This document shows positions 1 to 6,204 of a DNA stretch of 9,353 nt, piece after piece. Under the pieces are notes generated by a model. It worked only from the letters and a program-made list of their open reading frames with translations. It did no database searches and was not told where the DNA came from. This stretch comes from Bdellovibrionota bacterium (lineage in GTDB: Bacteria > Bdellovibrionota > Bacteriovoracia > Bacteriovoracales > Bacteriovoracaceae). A program made the translations under genes and the position numbers. Position 1 is the first letter of the stretch. Each line of letters starts with the position of its first letter. The stretch spans positions 1-9,353 of the forward strand of contig JAURQB010000110.1 of assembly GCA_030836365.1 (NCBI GenBank). The letters run 5' to 3'.

Positions 1-1674
1 CGGTTAAAGTCACCAATAACACCATTTACTCCTTGGGCGCTAACCTCAAGAGGAGTAGAGAAGACAATTAAAGACTACGTGAACTGCGCGCATCTTGCTC
101 AACAAGCGGGCTATGATGGAGTAGAGGTTATGGGGTCAGAAGGTTATCTTATCAATCAATTTATTGTGGCGAAAACAAATAAGCGAAAGGATAAGTGGGG
201 GGGAGAGTATCAAAATCGTATTCAGTTTCCTATTGAGATTGTCAGGCGAATTCGAGAAAAAGTAGGGCCTAAGTTTATTATCATCTATCGACTATCGATG
301 CTTGATTTGGTTGAAGGCGGATCAAACTGGGAAGAAGTTGTTATGCTGGCCAAAGAAATCGAAAAAGCGGGCGCGACGATCATTAATACAGGAATCGGTT
401 GGCATGAGGCGCGAATTCCAACCATTGCGACAATGGTTCCAAGGGGCGGTTTTAGTTGGGTCACTAAAAAATTAAAGGGAGAGGTAAGTATTCCTCTCGT
501 GACGACCAATAGAATAAATACTCCTGAGGTCGCGAATCAAATTATTAAAGATGGACACGCGGACATGGTGAGTATGGCGCGCCCAATGCTTGCTGATCCG
601 GACTTTATGAATAAAGCAAAAGCTGGTCTTGCCTCAGAAATTAATACCTGTATCGGCTGCAATCAAGCTTGTTTAGATCACGTGTTTAAGGGGGAAATTG
701 CCAGTTGTTTAGTGAACCCATATGCTTGTTTTGAAACCGAACTAAACTCCAAAAAAACAGTACTTCCCAAAAAAGTTGCCATCATTGGGGCAGGCCCTTC
801 TGGAATATCTTGTGCCATTGAGGCAGGAAAACTCGGCCATGAAGTTCATTTGTACGAGAAAAATAAGGTAATTGGTGGGCAGTTTAATTTGGCAAAAATT
901 ATACCTGGTAAAGAAGAGTTTCATGAAACGATACGCTATTTTGAAGTGATGCTTAAAAAATATGGTGTTCACCAACATCTTCATACTGAAGTAGACGTAG
1001 AGATGATTAAAAGTGGTGGTTTTGATGAAGTGGTTATTAGCTCTGGTATTAAGCCGCGTAAGCTTGACTTAGAAGGTACTGATCTGCCTCATGTTTTTAA
1101 TTATATGGAGGCATTAAATAATCCCGAAAGTATAGGCCCGCGAGTTGCCATTATTGGGGCGGGGGGAATTGGTTTTGATGTGGCAGAAACGCTCATTCAT
1201 CCATCCTCTGCTAACGGGCCGGAAGTAAATTCTTTTCTTAAAGAGTGGTCGATTGATAAAAAAAATGAAGAGCGGGGCGGCTTATTGCAGAATAATAGCG
1301 AGCAATTTCATGTTGATCGAAGTGTGACTTTAATGCAAAGAAAAGAAACGAAGCTTGGAGCAAGTTTAGGCAAGACAACAGGATGGATCCACCGCCTGAG
1401 TCTAAAAAAAGCTGGCGTCAATATGCTTAAGGGTGTTGAATATCAAAAAATATCAGAAGAAGGTGTTCATATTATTCGAAATGGAAAGGAAGAGTTAATT
1501 GAGGCTGATTCAGTTATTGTATGCGCTGGCCAATTATCGAACTCCGATTTGTTTGCTAAGCTTGAGTCTCTCGGCCATAAAAATATTCACTTAATTGGTG
1601 GAGCAAAAGTCGCGATGGAAATTGATGCGAAAAAAGCAATCAGAGATGGCGTTAAAGTTGCCTTGTCTTTGTAG
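1..1674 (+). CDS. fadH: NADPH-dependent 2,4-dienoyl-CoA reductase FadH (5' end outside window)
   Basis: FadH reduces 2,4-dienoyl-CoA intermediates during beta-oxidation of unsaturated fatty acids, in the cytoplasm, using FMN, FAD and a 4Fe-4S cluster. The frame is open from base 1, giving 557 visible codons; by comparison with the E. coli enzyme (672 aa) about 115 N-terminal residues are missing, so the GTG at 79 is internal. The end of the TIM barrel is visible: the catalytic pair corresponding to E. coli Tyr166 and His252 is encoded at 145-147 (motif SEGY) and 403-405 (motif GWHEAR), 86 residues apart as in E. coli. The iron-sulfur cysteines form CX2CX3CX11C (codons at 649, 658, 670, 706). 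Two dinucleotide-binding loops follow, GAGPSG (787-804, FAD) and GAGGIG (1156-1173, NADPH), plus the family segment GKTTGWIHR. The last 23 bp overlap the convergent FHA gene. The gene looks intact; identification is secure. Confidence 0.96.
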   Translation, partial: RLKSPITPFTPWALTSRGVEKTIKDYVNCAHLAQQAGYDGVEVMGSEGYLINQFIVAKTNKRKDKWGGEYQNRIQFPIEIVRRIREKVGPKFIIIYRLSMLDLVEGGSNWEEVVMLAKEIEKAGATIINTGIGWHEARIPTIATMVPRGGFSWVTKKLKGEVSIPLVTTNRINTPEVANQIIKDGHADMVSMARPMLADPDFMNKAKAGLASEINTCIGCNQACLDHVFKGEIASCLVNPYACFETELNSKKTVLPKKVAIIGAGPSGISCAIEAGKLGHEVHLYEKNKVIGGQFNLAKIIPGKEEFHETIRYFEVMLKKYGVHQHLHTEVDVEMIKSGGFDEVVISSGIKPRKLDLEGTDLPHVFNYMEALNNPESIGPRVAIIGAGGIGFDVAETLIHPSSANGPEVNSFLKEWSIDKKNEERGGLLQNNSEQFHVDRSVTLMQRKETKLGASLGKTTGWIHRLSLKKAGVNMLKGVEYQKISEEGVHIIRNGKEELIEADSVIVCAGQLSNSDLFAKLESLGHKNIHLIGGAKVAMEIDAKKAIRDGVKVALSL

Positions 1675-2611
1675 CACTTGTTCCATTTTCTAATTTTTCG
1701 CGCTCTCTTTTAAGTTGTGCTAATTGAATTTCAATTTTATCTAAGATTGGTAAATACTTTTTTTCATTTTCACTAATGATATGTTCAACTTTTCTAAGCT
1801 TGCTTGCCGTTTCTAAAATTGTTTGTTCCATGATTTGTTGGTTTTTTTTTAGTAGATTAATTTTTTTAGGAAAATTCTTTTTATCCTCAACTACCGCATC
1901 AATTTTAATTTTTATCTCTTCTAAGTTTTTAGATAATTTTTGAAGTTCACTCTCTTCTGCATCTCCTGAAATATTCAGTAATTTAATTTTATCATCAAGA
2001 TCTGTTTTCTGTTGGAAAAGCGTTTTTTTGACCTGGTCAAATTCTAAGGATTTCTTCGCTTTAATATCTGGAAAGTTCGTAATATTTTTGTCAATGATAG
2101 ATTTCTTTTCATGCAGAGACTTTTCTGCGACTTTACCTTTTTTATACTTCTCTTTTATTTGATTTAGTTGTTCTTGAATTTGTTTCTTTTTTTGATTGAG
2201 AGTTTTCTCTTTACCTACGATAGAATGTAGTTTTTCTGTTTTAGATGCATTAAGCATTTCACGCAGTCGCTCGGTTTTTTTCTGTTGATAACGCTCGTGA
2301 ACATTTTTAGGGGTAAATTCTTTTGTGACTCCTACATGAAAGGATTGTTCGCCAAACTCAACTAGATCATCGTCCTGGATTAAAACCTTTTTATTTGGCT
2401 CTAAGCGATGATCATTAACATATGTACCATTGGTTGAGCCAAGATCTAAAATAAAGATAGAACTGTCACTTTGGAGAATTTCGCCATGAAGAGTGGAAAC
2501 CGAGTCATCCTCTGGGAATGTAACTTCACCGGTTTCTCGGCCAAATTGGCAGGGGATATTGATATCAACAGTGCTTTTATCAAGGTTGTTATAGAGCTTG
2601 ATGGTTGGCAT
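1652..2611 (-). CDS. FHA-domain protein with long C-terminal coiled coil
   Basis: A 319-aa predicted cytoplasmic protein with no signal peptide or membrane segment. Residues 1-95 form a forkhead-associated domain, a phosphothreonine-recognition fold: the key positions are present as GR (24-25), S39-x-x-H42 and GSTNGT (58-63) with N66, so phosphopeptide binding is probably retained. Residues about 98-319 are lysine/glutamate-rich with heptad-like leucine and isoleucine spacing and read as one long coiled coil; I recognise no catalytic domain. A likely role is a scaffold recruited to a phosphorylated partner, but the partner is unknown and no Ser/Thr kinase or phosphatase lies nearby. The ATG is supported by AGGGAG 11 nt upstream on this strand. 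The 3' end overlaps fadH by 23 bp. The gene is divergent from yajQ and shares an 88-bp control region with it. The coding strand contains an A9 run (1842-1850). Confidence 0.88.
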   Translation of the reverse strand: MPTIKLYNNLDKSTVDINIPCQFGRETGEVTFPEDDSVSTLHGEILQSDSSIFILDLGSTNGTYVNDHRLEPNKKVLIQDDDLVEFGEQSFHVGVTKEFTPKNVHERYQQKKTERLREMLNASKTEKLHSIVGKEKTLNQKKKQIQEQLNQIKEKYKKGKVAEKSLHEKKSIIDKNITNFPDIKAKKSLEFDQVKKTLFQQKTDLDDKIKLLNISGDAEESELQKLSKNLEEIKIKIDAVVEDKKNFPKKINLLKKNQQIMEQTILETASKLRKVEHIISENEKKYLPILDKIEIQLAQLKREREKLENGTSATKTRQL

Positions 2612-2699
2612 TTTTGACTTTTCTCCCTTTAAATAAAGACAAATGAAAACGAGTTCGTTTATATATTATAATACATTTTAAAAAAGAGAGGAAAAATAG
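2612..2699. promoter_or_regulatory. Divergent control region between the FHA gene and yajQ, with two palindromes
   Basis: This 88-bp AT-rich gap must hold the promoters of both flanking genes. A perfect TATAAT lies at 2667-2672 on the + strand, about 28 nt before the yajQ ATG. The same bases also read TATAAT on the - strand (2670 to 2665) because they sit in the palindrome TATTATAATA (2664-2673). Neither direction has a good -35: TGAAAA at 2644-2649 with a 17-bp spacer is the best for yajQ. A second perfect inverted repeat, AAACGA-GT-TCGTTT (2647-2660), fills the position between -35 and -10 and looks like a repressor operator. Promoter calls are by eye only. Confidence 0.45.
2647..2660. repeat. 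14-bp operator-like inverted repeat AAACGA-GT-TCGTTT
   Basis: Two 6-bp arms are exact reverse complements around a 2-bp centre. The repeat lies between the putative -35 and the TATAAT of yajQ, and upstream of the FHA gene on the other strand, so a bound protein could affect both. Size and symmetry suit a dimeric helix-turn-helix regulator, but no second copy or regulator gene is seen in the window. Confidence 0.35.
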
Positions 2700-3191
2700 A
2701 TGCCATCATTTGATTTAGTTTCAGAAATTGACAGAGGGGAGATCAAGAACGCGGTTGATCAGGCGCAAAGAGAAATCTCTACTCGATATGACTTTAAAGG
2801 CTCAGATTGTTCAGTTGAATTAAAACCTGGAGAAGAGGTAGAAATTGAAGCCGCCAATGAATATCAGGTGAAGGCAAGTGTCGATATTTTACGCTCAAAA
2901 ATGATTAAACGAGGTATTGGGGTGAAGTCGCTGACTCTCGGTGATCTAAAGCCGACAGGTAATCAGCGGTTTAAAATAACGGGCTCATTTGTAAATGGAA
3001 TCGATAAAGAACTTGGTAAAAAAATTAATAAATTTATTAAGGGATCTGGCATAAAGGTAACTTCGGCGTATCTAGATGAGAAGGTTCGAATTACGGGAAA
3101 AAAAATCGACGATTTACAGGAAATTTTTAAGCAGCTGCGCAGCAGTGAAGAAATTGAGGTCGATCTTCAAATGCAAAATATGAAAAGTTAA
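2700..3191 (+). CDS. yajQ: YajQ family (DUF520) nucleotide-binding protein
   Basis: A 163-aa cytoplasmic protein matching the YajQ/DUF520 family along its whole length: the opening MPSFDLVSE, the ISTRYDFKG segment, the ILRSKMIKRGI helix and the VRITGKKIDDLQ C-terminal motif are all family hallmarks, and the E. coli protein is about the same length. The family folds as two ferredoxin-like domains. Members bind nucleotides, and in Xanthomonas and some other bacteria a YajQ protein binds cyclic di-GMP and acts as a transcription co-regulator; whether this one does cannot be told from sequence. The ATG follows GAGAGG about 8 nt upstream and a consensus TATAAT. The stop codon is followed within 0-6 nt by the GDPD start, so the two genes are almost certainly cotranscribed. 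Confidence 0.96.
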   Translation: MPSFDLVSEIDRGEIKNAVDQAQREISTRYDFKGSDCSVELKPGEEVEIEAANEYQVKASVDILRSKMIKRGIGVKSLTLGDLKPTGNQRFKITGSFVNGIDKELGKKINKFIKGSGIKVTSAYLDEKVRITGKKIDDLQEIFKQLRSSEEIEVDLQMQNMKS

Positions 3192-3197
3192 TTGGGC

Positions 3198-3905
3198 ATG
3201 GTTTGGGTTGAAAAATATCCCCTAATTGCCCATCGTGGTCTTCATGGTAATGGTGTTGCTGAAAACTCATTGAACTCATTTGAACTAGCGATTAAGCATG
3301 GATATGCGATCGAACTCGACATTCAATTCCTTGATAATGGAGAACCAATCGTCTTTCACGACGATAACTTTATAAGAATGACTGGTGAAAATTGTACGAT
3401 CGCTCATTTAAATCCCAGGTTTTTAAAATATCTCACCTATCCTGATGGCCAAAAAATATTAACGCTCTCAGAAGTACTGAAAGTGGTTGAAGGGAAGGTT
3501 CCCTTATTAATAGAAATAAAAAATGATTCTTTCTCAAAAAATGGACTCAATCATCTCATCAAATTATTAACATCATATCGCGGTAAATTCTCTATTCAGT
3601 CGTTTAACCCCAAAATAATTTCATTGATAAAAGCAAAGGCTCCGCATTTTTCAGTCGGCCAATTAACGACAAAATGGGAACAAACAGAATTGAGTTGGTG
3701 GAAAAAAAAGATTTTACGCCACGTCGAATTTTATAATGATGTTGACTTTCTTGCAGTCGATCAATTAAAGCTAGGGCAAAAAGAGCGTTTTATTAGTAAA
3801 ACAAAAAAGATACCCTTGCTATGTTGGACGATAAGATCCCCGCAAGAGTATCAGAAAATGAAAAATATTTGTGACGGTTTTATTTTTGAGGGCTTTTTAC
3901 CTTAG
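3198..3905 (+). CDS. Glycerophosphodiester phosphodiesterase (GDPD family), cytoplasmic type
   Basis: Predicted to hydrolyse glycerophosphodiesters from deacylated phospholipids to glycerol-3-phosphate and an alcohol. With the ATG at 3198 it is 235 aa, the usual size of cytoplasmic UgpQ-type enzymes, and it has no signal peptide. Catalytic and metal-binding positions are visible: H12-R13-G (HRG), E22-N23, E39-L-D41, H54-D55 (FHDD) and E106-I-K108. The C-terminal GFIFEGFLP segment corresponds to the end of the barrel. An in-frame TTG at 3192 would abut the yajQ stop exactly; I prefer the ATG, though neither start has a strong Shine-Dalgarno sequence, which suggests translational coupling to yajQ. 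The last 26 bp overlap the convergent NYN gene. Substrate specificity is unknown. Confidence 0.92.
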   Translation: MVWVEKYPLIAHRGLHGNGVAENSLNSFELAIKHGYAIELDIQFLDNGEPIVFHDDNFIRMTGENCTIAHLNPRFLKYLTYPDGQKILTLSEVLKVVEGKVPLLIEIKNDSFSKNGLNHLIKLLTSYRGKFSIQSFNPKIISLIKAKAPHFSVGQLTTKWEQTELSWWKKKILRHVEFYNDVDFLAVDQLKLGQKERFISKTKKIPLLCWTIRSPQEYQKMKNICDGFIFEGFLP

Positions 3906-4416
3906 AGACTTTTTTCTTGGCGATTGGGCGATGTTGCCTTTTTTTAGGTTGAACATTAAACCAATCTTCATCGGTAACAGAATGAAAGTAGTCTGCTTCT
4001 TCAACAAGTAACCCCGACGTGGTTTCTTCAATTGCCGCAATTTCTACCCGCACACCCTCAGATTTAAGGTGGCGCACGAGCTCGATGTAATCAGAGTCTC
4101 CCGACATGATAATGATCGTATCAACTTTTGAGGCAAGTTGTGTTGCTTTAATTGATAGTGGAATGTCTGCACTTTTGTGGCAAGGTCTAACGGAGCCATG
4201 AAAAAAATGATGGAGTCGTTCACTAAGTTTTTGAGAAATATTTTTTCCCTCTCTGAAGTAAACCAAGCGGTTAAGTCCTCGATTTCCCAAAAGTTTGGGA
4301 ACTAATGTATCAAAATTGATTAATGAAGTTTTATTTTTACTTAGATCTTGTATGCTTCTTTCGATATTGTTTCCGTCAACTAATATGGCAACGGATTGAG
4401 AGATATTGATATTCAT
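3880..4416 (-). CDS. NYN-domain (LabA/DUF88-like) putative ribonuclease
   Basis: A 178-aa predicted cytoplasmic protein with the NYN fold, a PIN-like nuclease domain. Acidic metal-binding positions are seen: D14 in VDGNN (13-17), D84 in KSADIPL, D99, and D107 and D109 in SGDSDY (105-110). The LKSEGVRVEIAAI strand and helix (118-130) follow, as in LabA-like proteins. This supports metal-dependent RNA cleavage, but no substrate is known and the usual KGVD motif is altered to KSAD. The C-terminal tail from about 158 is lysine/arginine-rich and could bind nucleic acid. The start at 4416 is chosen because GGAG lies 8 nt upstream (4425-4428) and a promoter sits just beyond; a longer reading from a TTG at 4467 would run through that promoter. 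The 3' end overlaps the GDPD gene by 26 bp. Confidence 0.88.
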   Translation of the reverse strand: MNINISQSVAILVDGNNIERSIQDLSKNKTSLINFDTLVPKLLGNRGLNRLVYFREGKNISQKLSERLHHFFHGSVRPCHKSADIPLSIKATQLASKVDTIIIMSGDSDYIELVRHLKSEGVRVEIAAIEETTSGLLVEEADYFHSVTDEDWFNVQPKKRQHRPIAKKKVSKVKSPQK

Positions 4417-4438
4417 GATTGGTGCTCCATTTTGTGGT

Positions 4439-4467
4439 ATCCTATTTCTTTCTAAGCCCCTTGGCAA
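4439..4467 (-). promoter_or_regulatory. Sigma-70-like promoter for the NYN gene
   Basis: Reading on the - strand, TTGCCA (4467-4462, five of six matches to the -35 consensus) is followed after 17 bp by TAGGAT (4444-4439, four of six matches to the -10). Transcription would begin near 4432, leaving a leader of about 16 nt that includes the GGAG ribosome binding site before the ATG at 4416. It is the best-formed promoter I found in the window. Confidence 0.5.
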
Positions 4468-4492
4468 ATATCAAGACTTTTAGGAGTTTTTT

Positions 4493-5200
4493 ATGGTGAT
4501 TCGCTTTCTTCTTTTATGCATGATGTTTAACGTGATGGCGTTTGCGAGCAGTGGAATTAAATTTGAGGAATCCTTTGAAAAAGATAACTTTGTTGTCAAA
4601 AATGCCTTAGTTGACGACACTAGGTATTTTAAAGGAGAAGGGGAGGAATTAATCAACTCTTCAATGGAAAAAGTCCTTGTTGAGGTTTTAGATTTTTCAG
4701 GAAGATGTAATCAGGACTATGTCAAAAGAAGAAAGGAAACACCAAAGGAATATAAGTGCCGATTCTATAATCCCTCACTTGTTGAGTCTGTTGTGATTCG
4801 AGATTTTAAAAAAACTGCAGAATCAAAAAAATATTTGGATGAATTTATTTTATGGAGAAATGTCTACAACAGAAATGCCTGGCAGTACTACGATCATGTA
4901 ACGGTGACTCAAGTTGATCAAAAAAATATCCTTGTTCGTTTTGAAATGATGACTAAGCAAAAGCAGGATCTAATGCTCCCAAAGGCAAAAAAAAGAGACA
5001 CCGCTTTTCTAACGACTGGTGGAGAGTATTACATCACTTCACTTGGTAAAAATAAAACGAAAGTGAGAATGACTTATTTTTCAAGTACAGATCACTGGCT
5101 CTTATCCTCAGGCATGGCCAAAGGGCAAATTGTTGAAAAGATCGCAGAGGGAAGTCGTCGAACCCTTAATTCAATTAGAGAGGGCTCGACGAAACTTTAA
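4493..5200 (+). CDS. Exported protein, possible START/SRPBCC-like fold
   Basis: A 235-aa protein with a clear signal peptide: R4, hydrophobic residues 5-17 and a likely signal peptidase I site after A16-F-A18. It is therefore probably periplasmic. I do not recognise a named family with confidence. The order of elements in the mature part, a WRNVYNRNAWQYY segment (about 122-134), alternating strands, then a GGEYYITS strand, a KTKVRMTYFSS strand and a long C-terminal helix (about 206-230), resembles START/polyketide-cyclase-like lipid-binding domains, but this is a reading of pattern only. AGGAG lies 6 nt before the ATG and supports the start. The gene is divergent from the NYN gene, and its last 30 bp overlap the small basic peptide gene on the other strand. 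Confidence 0.82.
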   Translation: MVIRFLLLCMMFNVMAFASSGIKFEESFEKDNFVVKNALVDDTRYFKGEGEELINSSMEKVLVEVLDFSGRCNQDYVKRRKETPKEYKCRFYNPSLVESVVIRDFKKTAESKKYLDEFILWRNVYNRNAWQYYDHVTVTQVDQKNILVRFEMMTKQKQDLMLPKAKKRDTAFLTTGGEYYITSLGKNKTKVRMTYFSSTDHWLLSSGMAKGQIVEKIAEGSRRTLNSIREGSTKL

Positions 5201-5383
5201 TATTTTAATAGGTTGAGTTGAAACTCTACCACCGTTGTTGCCTCCAGGTCGATTGGGCTTGAACCCGCCGTAGACAGGTTTTCCAAATTTAACTTTTCCT
5301 AGGTTTCCAGTTTTCTTTTTAGAAAAACTATCGTCAGGGGAAATGGCAAATAGCAGACAAAAAGTTAATAGCATTCTCAACAT
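5171..5383 (-). CDS. Small exported glycine- and lysine-rich basic protein, 70 aa
   Basis: No family recognised. The ATG is preceded by a perfect AAGGAG with 7-nt spacing (bases 5391-5396), which is strong support for a real gene despite its length. Residues 1-14 are a hydrophobic leader (L, F, A, I) that could be a signal peptide, though no classic AxA site is present. The mature part (about 22-70) is very basic, with many Lys and Arg and few acidic residues, and contains repeated small motifs of Gly, Lys, Pro and aromatic residues (GKVKFGKP, YGGFKPNRPGG). It lies 70 nt downstream of the ceramidase-like gene on the same strand and could belong to that transcript. Its 3' end overlaps the convergent exported-protein gene by 30 bp. 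An internal ATG at 5374 is a weaker alternative start. Confidence 0.62.
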   Translation of the reverse strand: MLRMLLTFCLLFAISPDDSFSKKKTGNLGKVKFGKPVYGGFKPNRPGGNNGGRVSTQPIKILKFRRALSN

Positions 5384-5404
5384 TATTATACTCCTTATTT
5401 GTGA

Positions 5405-5416
5405 TAAGAAGTCTTA
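5405..5416. repeat. 12-bp inverted repeat TAAGA-AG-TCTTA upstream of the small peptide gene
   Basis: Two exact 5-bp arms around a 2-bp centre, 22 nt before the peptide's ATG. There is no U-rich tract and little GC, so it is not an intrinsic terminator. It could be a small operator or chance in AT-rich DNA. Confidence 0.2.
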
Positions 5417-5453
5417 GGTAACAAGAAAAAGAAAATAAATAGGGATTAGCTAA

Positions 5454-6182
5454 CTACTTAATTATTCTTATTTTATCTTCGTCAAAGCTAAACTGCTCGA
5501 AATACTTGTAAATAAAAAAAATAGTGAGTGCATTAAATACGTGCCAGATCGCATGGCCTTGGAAAATGTGATCATCAGGATTACACCATGTTCTTGTTAC
5601 ATCTAAAAGCGTGAAGGTAAGCGCAACGCCAAGTGATAAGAAAGCAAAAATAAAATTCTTTGAGTTTGGTTTCGTGGCAAGTTTTTTTCGGGCCATGACT
5701 TCAGTGACGATGAATAAAACAACTAGTGCCGCAACAATTATTTGCATTGGAATATTAAGCGCATAAAAAACCATAAAAAGGGCGGTGCAACCTAGAACTA
5801 ATCCAATGAAAAATGGAGTTTGTTTTTCTTTTGAAATTTTTTCAAGTCGTCTGAGATTAAAAATTAAAAGAATGCCGACAAATGCATACATCGCGATGAA
5901 GTCAAAAGTCTGAAGAACCATAGTGTAACTCATGTGGTAAACAAAACTACATGCCCCGACAAAAATAGCAACCGGCCCAAAAAGAGCGAGGCTCTTTTGA
6001 TTTTTTTTTCGCGCAAGATACCAAATAACTATGCCAGCAAAAACGAATGCAAGGTTTGACCAAGTATTTGCTGGCTCTGTAATCCAGCTACACTGTGAAG
6101 CTTCACACCATTTTACATTTGGCTTTGCCATTTCACTAAGTTCATACCACGGGCACTGTGGTGCTAATGAAGGAACATCCAT
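5454..6182 (-). CDS. Ceramidase-family (alkaline ceramidase-like) integral membrane hydrolase
   Basis: A 242-aa multi-span membrane protein with about seven hydrophobic segments, the size and topology of alkaline ceramidases of the CREST superfamily. Known members hydrolyse ceramide to a sphingoid base and a fatty acid with a Zn centre. The family layout is visible: an N-terminal WCE (25-27) followed by EPANTWSN (36-43), comparable to the calcium-binding segment of human ACER3; then CSFVYH with H83 and D94; then GHAIWH with H210 and H214. H83, H210 and H214 are the expected zinc ligands. The ATG has AAGGA 7 nt upstream and begins 22 nt after the stop of the AGMO-like gene, so the two form an operon. 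Bacterial relatives are poorly characterised, so ceramide as substrate is inferred from family. An A9 run (6001-6009) encodes Lys-Lys near residue 60. Confidence 0.88.
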   Translation of the reverse strand: MDVPSLAPQCPWYELSEMAKPNVKWCEASQCSWITEPANTWSNLAFVFAGIVIWYLARKKNQKSLALFGPVAIFVGACSFVYHMSYTMVLQTFDFIAMYAFVGILLIFNLRRLEKISKEKQTPFFIGLVLGCTALFMVFYALNIPMQIIVAALVVLFIVTEVMARKKLATKPNSKNFIFAFLSLGVALTFTLLDVTRTWCNPDDHIFQGHAIWHVFNALTIFFIYKYFEQFSFDEDKIRIIK

Positions 6183-6204
6183 GTTTAAATCCTTATATTA
6201 AATA

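Noticed and set aside
79..1674. Starting fadH at the GTG at position 79
   Set aside because: The frame is open to base 1 and upstream residues such as SPIT match the FadH family; catalytic residue spacing shows about 115 residues lie before the window.
1842..1850. A9 run within the FHA gene, with another in the ceramidase-like gene (6001-6009), as possible phase-variation tracts
   Set aside because: Both encode lysine codons in frame in an AT-rich, lysine-rich genome, and several A7-A8 runs occur elsewhere. Without population data, slippage control is not supported.
4417..4467. Longer N-terminus for the NYN protein from a TTG at 4467
   Set aside because: The extra 17 codons have no family resemblance and would cover a TTGCCA-17 bp-TAGGAT promoter and the GGAG site that fits the ATG at 4416.
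5430..5460. Terminator after the ceramidase-like gene, from TTAGCTAA followed by a T-rich stretch on the - strand
   Set aside because: The stem is a 4-bp AT-only palindrome without GC, too weak for an intrinsic terminator.
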